From: Luscinia megarhynchos
Taxonomy: Eukaryota; Chordata; Aves; Passeriformes; Turdidae
Direction of reading: 5' to 3'
Length of the DNA: 64,000 bases
NCBI GenBank assembly: GCA_034336665.1
Contig: JAPFBE010000013.1
Coordinates: 17,897,056-17,961,055, forward strand
The notes under the pieces were generated by a model. That model searched no databases and was not told the origin of the DNA. It saw nothing but the letters and a program-made list of their open reading frames with translations. Every line of letters begins with the position of its first letter. The stretch's first letter is position 1. Below, one piece after another: positions 1 through 14,060 of the stretch. A program made the position numbers and the translations under genes.

Positions 1-3000
1 CAGATTGGCACAACAAACAGAACAAGATCCTTGTTCTTTGGGTTGGCATTTACATTTTGCTTCTTCAGAGTATACATATACTACAAAGTATACAAAAAAT
101 TGTTTTTAAACATCTTTCATTCCTCAACCTCTCCACCCAGACTGAGTTACACCATTTCTGTCAGCAGATAATTCAAAACATGTACCTCAGCAGACAGTAG
201 GTTTTTGCCATCTGCCTTTTATCAGAGATGTCTGCTGTACTTCTTGTGCTCTGTGGGATATTATAAGTAAATCAAACATAACACAAATTAAAGTAATATT
301 AAACGAGAGACAGGCATCCCTGGGCATGGGGCAGATGCTATCCATTTCGTTAGGGGACTCCTGATGTGAAATGGAGGCAAACAGGTGATTGCAGAAGGGG
401 AGAGAAAAAGGACCAGGAAAGCTTTTTATTGCTAGCTATTCAACTGCTGAAAGTCTTTTTGTACCATCTTTCTGACCACAGTCAGATTTAAGGGGAGAAT
501 GGGAAAAAGTCACTTGATACCAAAAGAGTAAAAAGCCAAGAGTAACAACTAATCTGAAACTCCATGTTTTCAGTCCCCATGACCATTCTAAAGTTAGCCA
601 TAAACAACAGACATCATTTGACACTCTCTTTACACTAAGACACCTAAAACAAGTCCCCAAAAGCCAGTGAAGGTGTTTGGTCATGAAAGGGCAGTACCAA
701 GACATAGGATGGGGTACTGGCATGGTAGACACTCCATTATTCATCTGCCATGAAGGGGAAATCTGAGCATAGCTGGCCTTGCAGATTAGGCAGCTGGCAG
801 AAGCACAGAATACTCTGGTGCCAAGCAGCTGTCTGGAAAAGTGGTGTTTTCCTAGGAGCTCTAAGGACATTTCTGCACTGTTGGCACATCACTGTGTGAA
901 TCACTACTTGCCTCTGGGGGAAACCTATAAATGCCCAATATGTTCCTCATGAATATTTACTGATTTAGAGTTAAGTAGTTCTGCCCCTGTCATATTCTTG
1001 TGGAGTAAATTCCCACACCTATTCCTTTTTCCTTTGTGCTTGGAGAGAGATGAGGGGGTAGTTTGCACACCTCTGCAGTCCAGGCACACTCACTAAACTC
1101 AAACTCAAGGAAGGAGTGGGAAAGAATTTGTCATATTGTCTTGTTTTTTAGGGGTTCAGCTTTTTGCCAATTACAAACCTCAGATAGCAGTGTTGAAAAT
1201 GTGAGTGCAGGTGCATTTTCGAAATATGAATTAGGTTTTAACAGCAAAACTTGGCACAGATCTATGCCAAAAGTCTGGATTTTGGTAGAAAATTTGAAGA
1301 ATCAAACTCTAAAACCAAAACTTACATTAATTAGAACACACCAAAACATTGGTAGGAAATCAAAGTTTTCTGAAATTCGTCTTACAACAAGCCTCAGTAT
1401 TTTCTAGCTGACCACTTTTAATCACCAAGAAGAATAATCTAACTAAGTGCATTTATAGCCTGTGGCTCAGCTGGCAATAACTTGAGTTTTCAAGGGCACA
1501 CACCAGAAGTTATTGTTGCAGCCCAGTGAAACTGCACAGCTTTGCACAACTGGCTAAATAAGGAAAGGGTCTATATTAATATCTAATGAGGACAGTTTCT
1601 TTCTTAATTTGAAAGATAACTACTAAAATTCAGCTCCTATATACTCTACAACTAAAATTTTTGAATGGTTCCTCACCTCTCTGGGAAACTTCTGGATCCT
1701 GTAGATCCAATACTGTTTAGAAGCTTGTGCCCTTTTAGGTTCTAAATTCTGAAATTTTTTAATGAGCTTGGTAAGTGGGTGCTTTTCAACATTCTGCACA
1801 CCATTTTCCACATCTTTCAAGTCTGTAAGTCAGATTTCTCTGTCCATTTGTGAAGTTCCATGTGAAAGCACACAACTAACAAGAACAGGAAACAAAGAAA
1901 AATGCTCTCCCTGACCTCAGATAATTAAAGATATTTTTGATGTGCATCTATGAGTAAAACCTGCAGTTCTGCAGCACTTAGTAGCATTCACAGGGACCAC
2001 CAGGCACACTGTTTGGTGGCTCTGAAATGTCCTGTTCTACAGCCTCTGAAAGCAGGTGGCTTTGAAGATCTGAATAAGCAGAACTTTCTAAATGTCTGCT
2101 ATGCAAGAAGTGCAGTTTCAAGTGATGTGACCAAAGAAAAACTATCTACAAACTGGAGTGAGCTGAGGGTTTCTTAAGATAGATAATGCTGTGTGGTAGT
2201 GAATGAGACCAAAGTGCTGGGTGCACTGGAGCCTCTCACTGTCTGCTTGAGACTGATATGCACAAGCACAGAAACAGTTCTGGATGGCAGATTGGCTTCT
2301 GATCTATTAACTCTAAAGATGAAGGAGGGTAAAAACAAGAATTTTCCATTAATCCTAAGAAAACCTGTATTTGAATATATCCAAAAATGCTAATCCAAAG
2401 ATCAACATAGGCTGACATTCAGTGCTTGCAAATACACAGGGAGCTGTGTCTATAGGGGCATGGTTTATAGGCCTGTCCTTGTGCTGAATCAGAGAGAAAC
2501 TAATTTCAGAAGTGCTTCCACTTCAACATTTTCCTTTCTTATTTTTTGCATTTCTTAATGAAGAATGAATTTTTTTTTTTTAAAAGCACCAACAAACAAT
2601 AACAAAACCATTCAGCATAAATTACTGTTATGGTACCAAGCCTGGAACTGGCATAAAAGTGCTCAGTTTCTCTCAAGAGAAGTGAGCGATTCACAGTACT
2701 GTAGATCTGGATCACACTTTTGAAAATAAAATCTGCTTATGAAGGGAATGTTTAAGTCCCATACTGTTGCCTTCCATTGAGTGATCAGTTATCACAATCT
2801 GCTGAAGGATGTGCATACTGTGAGGATAGACATGCTGCCTGCTCTAGACACTGCTCAATAATATTTTATCAGGCTCCTTTAATACAGAAAGTAACTTCAT
2901 TAGTAACTTGCTTCACTTAATCTATTCTTAGGTTGGATAATGCCTTCTTTGCAAATAACACTAATTTAGCTATATTTCCTTTACAAGTAACGCTAATCAC

Positions 3001-5560
3001 TCACACCAGCTCTCCCTGCAGTATTAATCTTTGATTTATTAGGGTTTCCAAAGCTGAAGAAAGAGGTTTGGAGAAGTAAAAAATGCAATTTCACTTGTTC
3101 AATACATATTCCCATCATGTAGCTTCTACCAATGCCCTATTCAATGTGGCAAATAAGAACTCTAAGCCCAGTTCATTTCACTGTTGTTGACTTTCCCTTT
3201 TAAAATATCCCCACCTTTCTCGTATGAAATCAATTGATACTGTTGGCTTCAAAAATTTTAATATTCACATGCAAAAGCAGATTTTTCACATCTTTCTGGT
3301 ACCTGCCTCTGTTTCTCTCAAGCTTCCCATGCAGCTTCCGTGCTGACTGAGGGTCATAAGGAGTGCCTGGAATGAGATTTTCATGTTAGCAAAGGCAAGC
3401 TGTGGGTAGGATTTTGTAGCTTCTTAGACACATCTCCAAAGCAGATCCCCAGTAAATGTGATGTTATGCATATCATAAGTCTGCTGTCTGCTCTGCTTGG
3501 GACCCTTGGACAAAATTGAAAATGTGTTTGGGTATAACTTCACTCCAATTGCAGACAGCCTCTCATAACCATTAACATTTTCCTTACCAGCAGAGAGGGT
3601 TACTCTGTGTTTTGTGCCTTTGCTTAAATTTTGCCTTTAAAAGACAAGGAGCAGGACAAATACAGCTCCCAATACCTTTGGATGCGTTGTACATGGCCAA
3701 TGTATCCCACTGAAATTCCCAGGGGATTAAAGCAGACATTAACACATCTCTAACAGAAGTGGGCAAAAGATTGACAGACTCACTAAATGCTATCCAGTTT
3801 CAAATCCATTAAGTATGTTGGAGATTTTTCTTTTTTTTTTTTATGCTATGAGATTCTTCCCAAAGGATGATGTACTCAGTATTTTAAAAGCATTATACAC
3901 CATTCCATCAAGTTTAATCAGGTATTTCTTAGTGTTACTTTATGAATAAAAGTAAGAACTTCAAGCTCTGAAGTAACAAGGCAGGAGAATGCCCAGCATC
4001 ACTAGCTCAGTTGTTGCACATCCCAGCCACAGATTTATTACATACAGGTGAAAGACAGAAATCTGGATGCATCATAAATCACCACCTCTCTCTTTCTACT
4101 ACACTCAAGAGAAGAATGTTCCATGGCCACAGTAATACTCTGGTGGAAAAATCTGAAGCAGAGAGGATTTCTGTCCTTGCATGTAAGCAACCTCCACAGA
4201 TGTGCACAGGCAGGGAGGCTCCATCCCTTGGAGACACATCAGACATTGCCACAAGCTGTGATTCAGACTTATGGAAAAGATCTTTGCCATAGACAAAGTG
4301 TTAGTGGAGGACATGAAGGCTCCACTTAGGACTCACCAAGGTAGCTGTGCATGCCTGCCCCTCAGGATAGTCACCTCCTGATGGTGGCAACTGGCCTGCA
4401 GGGTCTCATCTCCCACTTCTCATGGGATTTTTCAGGTTGTTTCCAGACACTTCTCACAGGAGTTCCTGATCTTCAGTCTCATATCAGGTATCATACACAC
4501 AGTGCCTCCCAGAGTAAAAAAAATAATAAAATGTTTAAACTAAAGTAAACATGGCATTATCTCAATTTGATACAGGGTTATTAATCTTTTCTCTTCCAAG
4601 TGGTACACAGCACTCTGCACTTCTTATCGTGCTCTGCAGACAGACAAAATTTTCCTGCCCAATATTAAGCCATTTTACCATCTAGAGACATCAATGTCTC
4701 CCTGTGCTTTCTTGATGTTTATCTGGAGCTGTAAGAAACACTGGATTATCCTACAACAATACCACTAATGATTCTTCTTCCTATGATCTTCGAGTGGCCA
4801 AAATCCTTTGCATCTTCATTCTACCTTGCCATAATGCTGCATGAATTTAATTATGCTGAGGTTGGAAGGCTGTTTTAACAGAGTTTGTCGCTTAAAATTA
4901 CAAAGAAAGCAAATTTGAGTTAGCAGCTTTCTTTCCTTCCCTCATCAGCTGGTCCTCAACATCCACACCTTGTCCATTTTATTTCTAAACATAAGCGATC
5001 AACAGGACCAACAGAAGTTTATAAAATACCAGGGACTGTAGTGACTCTTAGGTCAAACTGGGAAATTATTCAAAATCCCTTGATTTCCCCTGGTATCTGT
5101 CTTAAATTCTCTCTCTGCTCCATAGTTTGAGACAAGACATTATATAATACCTTGGTACAGACCACAACAGGAGTTACAGTTGCAACATATTTTGTAGTTT
5201 CATCTGTGATGTCATTATAATTTTAAAAGCTTCAAAGGCTCCAATGTTCTGTGATTGATGACTTTGCCTTTAGATTAGATATGCCCATAAATAAATTAAT
5301 TAAAAAGAGAGAATATGAAAGATGGAGTTGAAGCCAAATTCTACTTGCTACTACAGTGAACGTTAAGAATGTAGTTATTTAAATTGATAAAAATCTGAAG
5401 AGAGAAAACACTGAAAGAATAAATGCTTACAGTTCTTAGGACAAATGTGCTTATCACTCAGCTGGAATATTTTAGACTGTCATTTAGGCAGGATTTTAGT
5501 TTTTGTTCTAAATATATTTAGAAGCAATTATGCTAACTCTGTAGACTGAAGGTTACTGTT
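1..5560. other. Anonymous AT-rich intergenic sequence
   Basis: No gene, RNA gene or recognisable transposon is visible. Open frames are short; the longest is 144 codons on the minus strand at 436-870, with no recognisable domain. Short T tracts lie near 2570-2580 and 3831-3841. Old, highly diverged repeats could be hidden here that cannot be seen by eye. Confidence 0.6.
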
Positions 5561-8500
5561 AAATTGTTGAGATTAGTCTCCTTTCAAAACAAGCAGGTTT
5601 GTGGCCAAAAGAAATTGGAAACTCTGTGAAATCCATTTTGTACCTTAAAGCAGGAAGCTGGGAGGGAAATAAAAAAACTGCTATTAGAGTGGTAGGGAAC
5701 TGGAATACAGGAGGAAAAAAAATGACATAGTGGGTGAATACATAGAAAGGAACACAAATATTCAAAAGTTAAAAGACCAAACCTGCACGCTGCTGCATGG
5801 TAATTTTGCTCTATTGTACTTCTGTACTAAATTACCAACACAGAGGCAAATTTTGCCCCACAATATTCAACTTGGCACGGCCATAATAAATCAGGAATAA
5901 AAACACCAACAGGAGTACCTGAAAAAGCATGGGAGGTGTAGAAAGCAAGAAGATAGTGCAGTAGTGTTTGAATGGTCTAAAAAGCACACAGCTGTAATAA
6001 TGAGAAGTCTTTTAGGAAAATGGGCCATTGAGGCTGACCAGCGGGGAAAAAGCAAAATGAATTAGACAGAATTGTGTCTAGATGGTATCCTATCTTACAA
6101 GATGTTTAAAACAAGACTCAGTGAAGTGGCAAAAAAAAACCTGCAGGAAAAAAATATTTTAGGTCAAAAAAGGTACTTTTCTATCTTTAATTCTGTTTGT
6201 TCCATGGCACTTCAGAGAAAGTTGGAATAAACAATGAAAGGGAGAGGGGGGAGGTGTAGGCTGTCTAGAAACAGCAGCCCTATTCATACAGGTGAGAAAT
6301 GGTAGGGAGCTTTCCAAAAGTGGTGGGAGAGTTGAGAAAATGTTTTCAACACAGGAGTTTCATGCAGGCTATATACAAGGGGCTGGAAAAGAGTAAAAGT
6401 TTCACTGCAGTGAAAGACCTGGGGCACAGGGCACAGAGATTTGAGAGGAAATAGAAATGTACCCTCTGTCTCTGCTCATTTGCATAAGTGCAGCTGTACC
6501 TTCAAGTTTGTTGAGGGAAAAAAAAATTAGAATAGTGGATTTAAAATAAAAAAAAATTAAAAATCTGAGGAGGTGAAAGTGCAGTTTTATGGCAAGGCAG
6601 AGATTCACAGGCTAGGCAGAAGTGCAGGTGCAGGATAGAGGCACAGCTCAGCTCTCTGCAGCAGGGTCTGTGCAAGGGCTCAGCTATCTGTGACCTGTTG
6701 CAGTCACCCAGGAGAGAAACAGAAAGACAAAAGAGGAAGAGCAGAAAGTGAGAGCTCAGTACTGTGTAGTGCCAACAACTACAGATGGATGCCAAAGCAG
6801 ACATCCCAAAAACACCCAACACCACAATGTGCTGCTACGTGGAGCCACTGCAAAGCACAGATAAGTGCAGCTACTTTCTGCCAGGTTGCAAACTGATAAG
6901 ACCTCGAAAAACACATTTTCCTTCAACAGGGCTGTGTGGGGCCAAGGAAACTTGACTGGACTCAGCAGGGGCAGAGACAAGAAAAACAAGACTGTAGTTA
7001 TCGACCTCAGATTAATAGTTATTTTACTGCTACATTAAGGGCATTGTTTGACAAAGCTGGAAAATAATATTTGCTGGCACAGTCACAAAGTATTACTTTG
7101 ATATGAAAATGTCAGTGAATATCTCTTTCAATTATTCTTCCTTTCCTATTCGAAAGTGGTGTTTATTCCATAAAAACCTAGTGTTATCTCAGTTTAATTC
7201 AGAGAACTACTCATATCAGTGGAGCAGAATAGAATAAGGTTGTGCAAAATATAACAAAATACAAAACCCATTTAGGACATTTAAGAATGATCTTCACAAA
7301 AGGAAAGGAGGTTTTAACCATGCATAATAAACAGGATGATAAATCTTTAAACACTTAAGTAAAAGTTTCCATGAACTATTTAACAATCTTCTTTCTTTGA
7401 AGGGAACACAATATTTTCAAATCATCTCACAGTAACCTAAGACCTTTAACTTGCACTTTCTACAAAGCAGAAACTGCTTTGTCTGACTGCAGTGGAAGTG
7501 GTAGTTTTTAGATAAAGGCTCCAGGATTATCAGAGGTCCAGATGGGCACTGTATATATAAACTGAGCATACAATACCATCAATTATGTGGTTAGAATTAC
7601 CTCCCTTTTCTTACTAAAACCAAAGAAAATCTGAACTTCCAACACCATAGACCAGGTGGCCACCAAGTCAGAAAAATCTGAAAAAGGAATCAGAGTACAG
7701 TCATACATTTATTTTTACATCTTTTATGAAAACACTTGCAACTGCACCGTGCAGCTTATTTTCTTGTCCAAAATATCCACAACTAGATAAAACAAGTCCC
7801 ATCCTACAGATCACATGAGCATTTCAGGAGTGGCCTAAGTTGGTCCCAGTTGGGACCAGTAGCCAGGTTGGGAACAGGTAGTGTCATTAATGCTGAAAAT
7901 CGAGATCCCCATTGTATTCCAAGCACAATGTCTCCAACATGTTTTGTGAGGAAGCACAGGGCAAATACTTTCCAAATGTAATGGAAGGCAGTTCCTTCCC
8001 TTCAGCTGGGCCAGAGGGAAAGCATTGTAAAGCTTGGGGAAGGTTTCAGTATTAAATGCAAAATGATAGTGTGCTAAAGCATGCTAGTGGAAATGCAGAA
8101 AGACAATTTGCAAGAATATCATCACAGTAGAAATGACACATGGGGGACAAAAAACCTACACCAAAAAATCTGATTTTGGAAATCAGAAATCCGCTTTTTA
8201 AAAAGAATTGTAGTAGAGATTATGTGTGCAGGCAGAGTTTCTTTCATTTCCATGTGTTTCTGCTGGTTGCAGGTCTCCTACAGTGTACCTTACACAGTCA
8301 AGGTTATTCACTTTTGCAAGCTACTGTAAACTCTCTCTTCAAGTGGAAGTATGTGACTTCCAAGATACACTGACAAGGGATGCAAAGCAGTGTGAAAGAT
8401 GGAGGTCTTCAAAATGGGCAGATGCAAAGCTATGAACCTAAGATATATCTGACAATTAACTTGATGTTTCAGTGACAGAGCATGACCACTGGATGATAAC

Positions 8501-10214
8501 AGCTACATAGAATGAATTCTGCACAGCAGAAAACTCTGAAAATCCTGTATTTGGCATTATCTAGTTAACTACACTTATCTTATAAATGGTAGAAAATATC
8601 AGGTGGTTATCAGAAAAAGATAATCTGAGCAGTTTCATACTTCTTATCTGCCCTTTTTTAGTTTTCACTCTTTGTTTAAATTTGCCAGAAAGTAGTCTTA
8701 AGAAGAAAAGGCCATGACTGTTTCACCAGATAACCCCAGGCAAGTCCCTTTCAGGCCCAGGTGCTCTCAGGCACCTCGGTGTGACTTAAAGCAGATGCAG
8801 ATTTGCACTGCAGTAAGCAGGCAGCCTGTGCAGTGTTTCAGCTGGCAGTGAGGTGTTCCTGTTAGCATTCAACAAAGAAATTAAGGGGGTGTCTGGGATG
8901 ATGATTATGATGCATCAAATGGAATCACTTCCCCTTTGGATTCTGCTAAATCATCTCTGACAGAAACCATTTATCCCCAAGGCTCCTGAAAATATTTTTG
9001 AAAAATCATAAATTCTGTCTTTAGAAAGGGCTTGATCTCACCAAGGGCAGGTATCTCCAAAACATTACCATGTGAGATAATACTCTCTAACACCTTTTAT
9101 CTTTCTCAAGCTTCCTACCAATCATACCATCAGAATATATTTTTATAATTCACAATAACCATGCTGTGCATTTCCAGCAGCATTCACTATTTTGTTTACA
9201 AAGAAATCTGAAGCCTTGCCCATTGCCATAAAAGGGAATATTTTAAAAAACTCTTCAAGCTTTTTTCCTGCTCAAAACAGGCATGCTCAGGGAGCACAAG
9301 TGTAAAAATAAGCAGAAGTATTTGGAAATTGAATATCAAACACATGCATCCTGTCACTGACACTGAGAAAAGTTTTACATTGATCTTTATACTTGCAATT
9401 ACACTGTCTCCAGTAGCACTGTAAGACCTTTATTCCTAACATTCTCTTGACTTAGAGGAGTCTTGAAATAGCTGAAAATGCTGTACAGTTGTGCAGAAAT
9501 TTTCCAGAGAAGTAAAAAAGATGTTCTTTCTATAATTGCAGCTGTGTCAGACATAAACAGGCAGCCAGAGGAAGAACAGGCTGAACAAGGAAAACAAGTA
9601 ATGTTAACAGGGGGTAAGAGTATAAAAGAGGAAAATTAACTAGCACATCAGAAAACAAGAATAAATTCCCAACAAGTAATGTGCAAACAGGAATAAAGGG
9701 TATGATGAACTCGATGAGAAGCAAAGGCCAGGTCTCTGCTCAATGAACTCTCACTACTTCATATTTAATATGAAGGTTTCATGGAGTTTCCTCATTCTTC
9801 AGTGATCAGAAGAGATGGAGGGTAAGGGAGGGTAAAATTTATGGAGGAAACAATTAAAAAAACCCAAACAATATTTGTTCTTACTCTGTTAGAACTAATG
9901 TTCCTACCTCTAGCTAGGCAAGTTACTTAATTAATTGTTTTCTGTTGGTTGCTTCTAAAGTGTTCCCCATTTTCTTGTTTGGTTTGAAAAACCATTTGCA
10001 GAAATGCTGAGACCTCAGAACTGCAGCTGGGAATTGTGCTTGCACTCTGGGAGCTGCTCAGTGAGAATCACGAGTGTAAATGCTATAAACATATTGCCCA
10101 CATAGAGTGTTGACTAATGCTAAGTAAGCTAAAAAGAGGAAAATACCACCCAAATTCCTTAGGCATTACAAAACAGGGATGCACAAAGGAGGCAATTTAA
10201 TACATTTCCAGTAC
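5561..10214. other. Anonymous AT-rich intergenic sequence with one short hairpin
   Basis: No gene is recognised. The one discrete structure is a perfect 8-bp inverted repeat, TGGTCCCA at 7841-7848 and TGGGACCA at 7851-7858, separated by two bases. It is too short to call a microRNA or a terminator. A purine-rich patch lies near 6238-6255. Confidence 0.55.
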
Positions 10215-10405
10215 TATAGAATCATAAAATGTCCTGGGTTGGAAGGTTCCTCAAAGATCACCTCATTCCAAACCCCTTGCCATGGCACCTTCCACTAGAC
10301 CAGGCTGGTCAAAGTCCCAATCCTACTTGGCCTAGGTATTCTTCTAAGAATGGGGCATCCACAATTTCTCTGGACAATCTGTGCCAGTACCTCATCATGC
10401 TCAAA
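10215..10405 (-). mobile_element. CR1 LINE 3' tail, minus orientation
   Basis: The plus strand starts with TATAGAATCATAAAATG, the reverse complement of the ATTCTATG-type octamer repeats that end avian CR1 elements. It continues through the familiar antisense CR1 words: CTGGGTTGGAAGG, CACTAGACCAGG, GGGGCATCCACA and CTGTGCCAGTACCTCA. Only the last ~190 bp of the element is present. This is the usual outcome of 5'-truncated retrotransposition, so there is no reverse transcriptase reading frame. The copy has several substitutions against the consensus I remember and is not recent. The open frame at 10229-10612 in the other direction merely reads through it. The CR1 subfamily was not assigned. Confidence 0.88.
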
Positions 10406-12604
10406 CAAGGTGGGACTTCACTGGCAAAAAATAAAACCCTTTCTATAATCCCACTCTGGCATTTCCAAAGAAATGTGGTTTTGATTTTATTATATCAGGT
10501 GGGAGTTTTTTGTGTACATATTGGGAAAAGTAGAAGCTCACGGCCACAAATTCTTGAATTCTATAAAAAGATTTCAAAATTATATACACCTTTTATGGGA
10601 TTTTCCAGCTGAGAGAGAAAGTAAGAGAAAGCAGAATTAGTACATCAGCGGTCACATTACCACACAGCCTCCATGCACAACTATGTCTGCTCATCCTCAA
10701 ATAAAGCTTAGGCTTAAAAAGCATGAACTGGCTCAGTCCTAACAGGGTTACTTGGAGGGGAAAGGGAAAATATATTCTTTCATTCTCATGTAGAGCTTTA
10801 GGTTGAAGATTTTATGCTGAATATGTATGGTTGATTTAGTTACCTTAAGCCAAATACTACTAAAGTCAGAACATATGGGGACACACAATTCAAGTGTTGG
10901 TTAATAATATCTTGGGGAAGACTGGAGAAGAAACAGGGAGAACAAGAAGTGCAGATGAGAGGAAGGAGGCAGGATATTTAACTTTTTGCAAATATAAACA
11001 AACACGTGCTAAATCAACTTGCACGGTAAGTTCTTTTGCTTGCTCAACATATTGCAGTGATTTAAGAAACAGAATGCAGAGACACAGATGAAACATTTGG
11101 AGACTACATATGCTAGCACATTGGGAATATGGCATTACAAATCACTTGCATGCACAGAGTGAAAACCTTGTGATTTTAAATGTTGCTGTTGAAACATAGG
11201 TAATGGTAAACTACACTACTTGCCTGCTGCCATAGTACCATCCAAACCTTTCTTCCCACTTCCCTATCCTTAACCAACCCTCAAATAGAAAAAAAAAAAG
11301 AAGGATAAAAAAAATTAAAAATACAGCTTGCCTTTTGTTCCCATGGAAGCATCACAGATGAATAAATAAAATAATTTACTACTGCTGAAACAGCAGTAAT
11401 CACCTGGTAAATATACTGAGACATATTTGTCTTGTTAATATCACTTGTATCTGCCAACAGTAGTCTTGAAGATTCCCCAGGGCATAGCAATTAAGTCTGC
11501 AAGCATTTCAAACATGTACAAGGCAAACCATGGCATATGGATCTGGGTGTCTGAGTCTCTCTACTGAACTTGATAGGAATCATGGATTTCCTATTTGTTC
11601 TGTCAAAAAAGAGTTATGAGCTGCTCATCCTCAGGCTGGAAGGTATCCACAGGAGGACTATAAACTCTCCATTTAGAAGGATGCATTTCTGTGCTTTGAG
11701 TATTTATAGGTGCTATGACATCATAATGCTGGGAATCATGGTATTTATGTGTTTTCTGTAAAAGACTCATTTACAGTAAAGCTATTAGAGAAAGTGAAGA
11801 ATACCAGCTTGCCCATCAACAAATGCTACATAAACACAAACAAGATTCATAACATAAAAAACATACTTTGAGTCTAGTATTAAACACATGGTTGTATATT
11901 AATTTTATTTTTCTCATGACAGAGACACTGGAGGACAAGAAATACAAGAAAACAAATACTAAAAAAGGAGATGAACAAAAGATGTTTTACTAAATATGCA
12001 TTAGTTTTCTGTTCACCTGCCATACTAGCTGTCCTTCAGCTTTGTCCTCCAGTTTCTCCTGGGATACTCTTACCATGTCCTGCAGCAGAATCAATACTCG
12101 TTCACCAAATGTGAGTACACCTCAATCTTGTTCTGTGCAAATGCCTGTAATTGAAAAATGTTTTGGTTTTCAAGGCGTGTCTTACATGGCAATTTTTCAT
12201 GAAGTTGCATTTATTCAACAGGGAATGTCAGTTAGTACAAGAGAGCAAATAAAAAGAATAATCCACTGTTGTATGAAATCAAGTTTTTGGTAAAATTGTC
12301 ATTAGTATTTATGTTAACTGCCATCAAAACCTAAAGAGACATGTTAACATTAGAATCTGAGCAGCCTGGAATCACACTGGTCTTCAGTTTCAGAGAAAAG
12401 CTGCTTTAAATGCAAAAGCTCTGACATCAATTCTAGCGCTGATTGTTTCCTTTGAAAGTGTTCTTCCCCACACCCACCCTCATCTTCCTTCCAGATGTTC
12501 ATGGAGCAAACACCAAGTGGTTCGGGTAAATTGATGCTTACACTTGTAAGAGCAAATTGACTCCTATTTGCTGAGAATTTTTCTAGTCAGATTTGCTGAT
12601 GTGG
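10406..12604. other. Anonymous AT-rich intergenic sequence
   Basis: No gene or named repeat is seen beyond the CR1 tail that precedes it. There is an A-rich patch at about 11287-11325. Open frames stay under 85 codons. Confidence 0.55.
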
Positions 12605-12720
12605 ATTTCTAAATTTTTTTAGGCTTTTTTTGTTGTTTTTTGTTTTTGGGGGGGGGTTTGTTGTTTGGTGGTTTTTTTTTGTTGTTGTTGTTTTGTTTGG
12701 TTTTTTTTTGTGTGTGTGTG
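12605..12720. repeat. G/T-rich low-complexity tract
   Basis: About 115 bases of T runs, GTT triplets, a run of nine G at 12648-12656 and a terminal TG dinucleotide stretch. The plus strand is almost free of A and C. The composition suggests slippage-prone sequence derived from a poly-T or GTTT repeat. No coding or RNA gene signal is present. Confidence 0.85.
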
Positions 12721-12782
12721 ATCAGAATGCAGAAGATTTTCTTGTTGATCATTAGGAATAGACTCTAAAAGCCATGGTCATT

Positions 12783-12818
12783 ATTATGTCAATGATTATG
12801 TCAATGATTATGTCAATG
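12783..12818. repeat. 12-bp tandem repeat, three exact copies
   Basis: The unit ATTATGTCAATG occurs three times head to tail without a mismatch (12783-12794, 12795-12806, 12807-12818). Perfect identity suggests recent expansion. It lies about 60 bp after the G/T-rich tract. Confidence 0.95.
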
Positions 12819-13187
12819 CATTATTGAAGGCTGCGTCTGCACAATATGAACAACGTGATGTTGTGAAAAAGAAGCACAATCTACATGTGTAACTGCAAGA
12901 TATAGCAGAAACCTGTAAAGGGAAGGAACTTCTACAGCCTGTACAAGCAAAACTGATTCTTTCTTCCAGAATACCCTCATGGGAAGCAGTGCAGCCTGAG
13001 TTCCACTTCCAAATTGTTTTTTTTTTTCTTCCTTCTACGTCTTCACATCCTCCTGATTAGAAACCAGACAGCCATTAGAATAAACAGACATTGCTGGCTT
13101 GCAACCAGCTGCACATCACACTAAGGAACATGGTAGACTGTAAAAGCATAGGGCATTGGATTATCCCACTTTCTTCTCCTTTAAAAA

Positions 13188-13300
13188 ACTCAAAAAACCA
13201 CAGGAAAAAAAAAAAGCTAGCAAAACAACAAGCAGCCAACAAAAAAAGTCTAAAAACAAAACCCCACAAGAAACAACTCCAAACCAAACCAATACATGCA
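13188..13300. repeat. A/C-rich low-complexity tract
   Basis: The plus strand is rich in A with scattered C and few G or T, including an 11-13 base A run just after 13200. Lysine-rich frames here (13091-13309, 13156-13350) and the minus-strand frame 13075-13329 are products of this composition and not genes. Confidence 0.75.
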
Positions 13301-13539
13301 CACTGTTGAGTACAATGTATTCTTCTCAAGAACCAGTGTACATGCTCTAATATGTCTGATTATTCCCTAATGGCTACAGACAGCAAGCCCCATAATATAT
13401 TTTCCTAAAAGAAAAACAAGCAAACAAAATGGAAAGAAAAAAAAATAATAACCAAACCACCACATCAGGCAAAACTATTTCTTCAAAAACATTTTCTAAA
13501 TTCTCTTTTTCATCTCAACGGATGGAAGGGAGCAGGATC

Positions 13540-13745
13540 TGTCCTAATTAGCTCAGGGTCAAGGCTAGAAATGGAGCTGCTGCTGTTCATCTGTGCCCCA
13601 GACAGTGCATTTTTGCGAAAGGCGGCATCAGAGAAATTGTTGCAATTAGTTTGTAACTGCCTGGTGTGCTCTGTCCATACTGAGCTGGATTAATCAATCA
13701 TTAGCAACCTTTACACTGAGACTGAAAATCCGCCAGCAGAATAAA
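13540..13745. promoter_or_regulatory. Possible regulatory block with homeodomain/PBX-like sites
   Basis: The sequence shows TAATTA at 13545-13550, CAATTAG near 13643 and a dense cluster TTAATCAATCATTA at 13690-13703. That cluster contains ATCAATCA, whose reverse complement TGATTGAT resembles the PBX-HOX composite site. The surrounding sequence has mixed composition and no repeat signature. Enhancer function is inferred from motif clustering only; such motifs also occur by chance in AT-rich DNA. Confidence 0.25.
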
Positions 13746-14060
13746 CACTAAACAGATGGCAAGTCCTTGACACTGCAAGGACAATCCAAAGCAAGCTCCA
13801 GCAGCTCCTTCCTTCCAGGCAGGCACTATCCAAGGTCCCTGTTGGCAGCAGCAGCTGCACCAAGGGGGTGCCCCCAGTTCTGTGCACAGCTGGGTTTCCA
13901 GGATGTGCATCTGAATGCTGATTCCCTGCTCCTGGGGGAAGGCAGAGCCATGGCTGCAGGGAGCAGGCTTGGCAGCCAAGATAAGGAGAGTCAATCCTCA
14001 CTGCTTCAACCTCGTTACTGCTCCACCACCAGTGGGACCTGCCGTGCTGGGGGCTGCTGG
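13746..14060. other. Locally GC-elevated segment without a recognised gene
   Basis: GC content rises here relative to both sides, with many CAG/CTG words and few CpG. The window's longest plus-strand open frame outside the minisatellite (206 codons, 13767-14387) starts here, with frames open on the minus strand as well. Its translation has no domain I recognise and its second half is low in coding character. Reduced stop-codon frequency from the GC content explains it best. Confidence 0.4.

Noticed and set aside
436..870. 144-codon minus-strand frame
   Set aside because: No recognisable domain, Cys/Trp-rich composition typical of non-coding translation, and no supporting splice or promoter signals.
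10229..10612. 127-codon plus-strand frame
   Set aside because: It reads antisense through the CR1 tail and continues into anonymous sequence.
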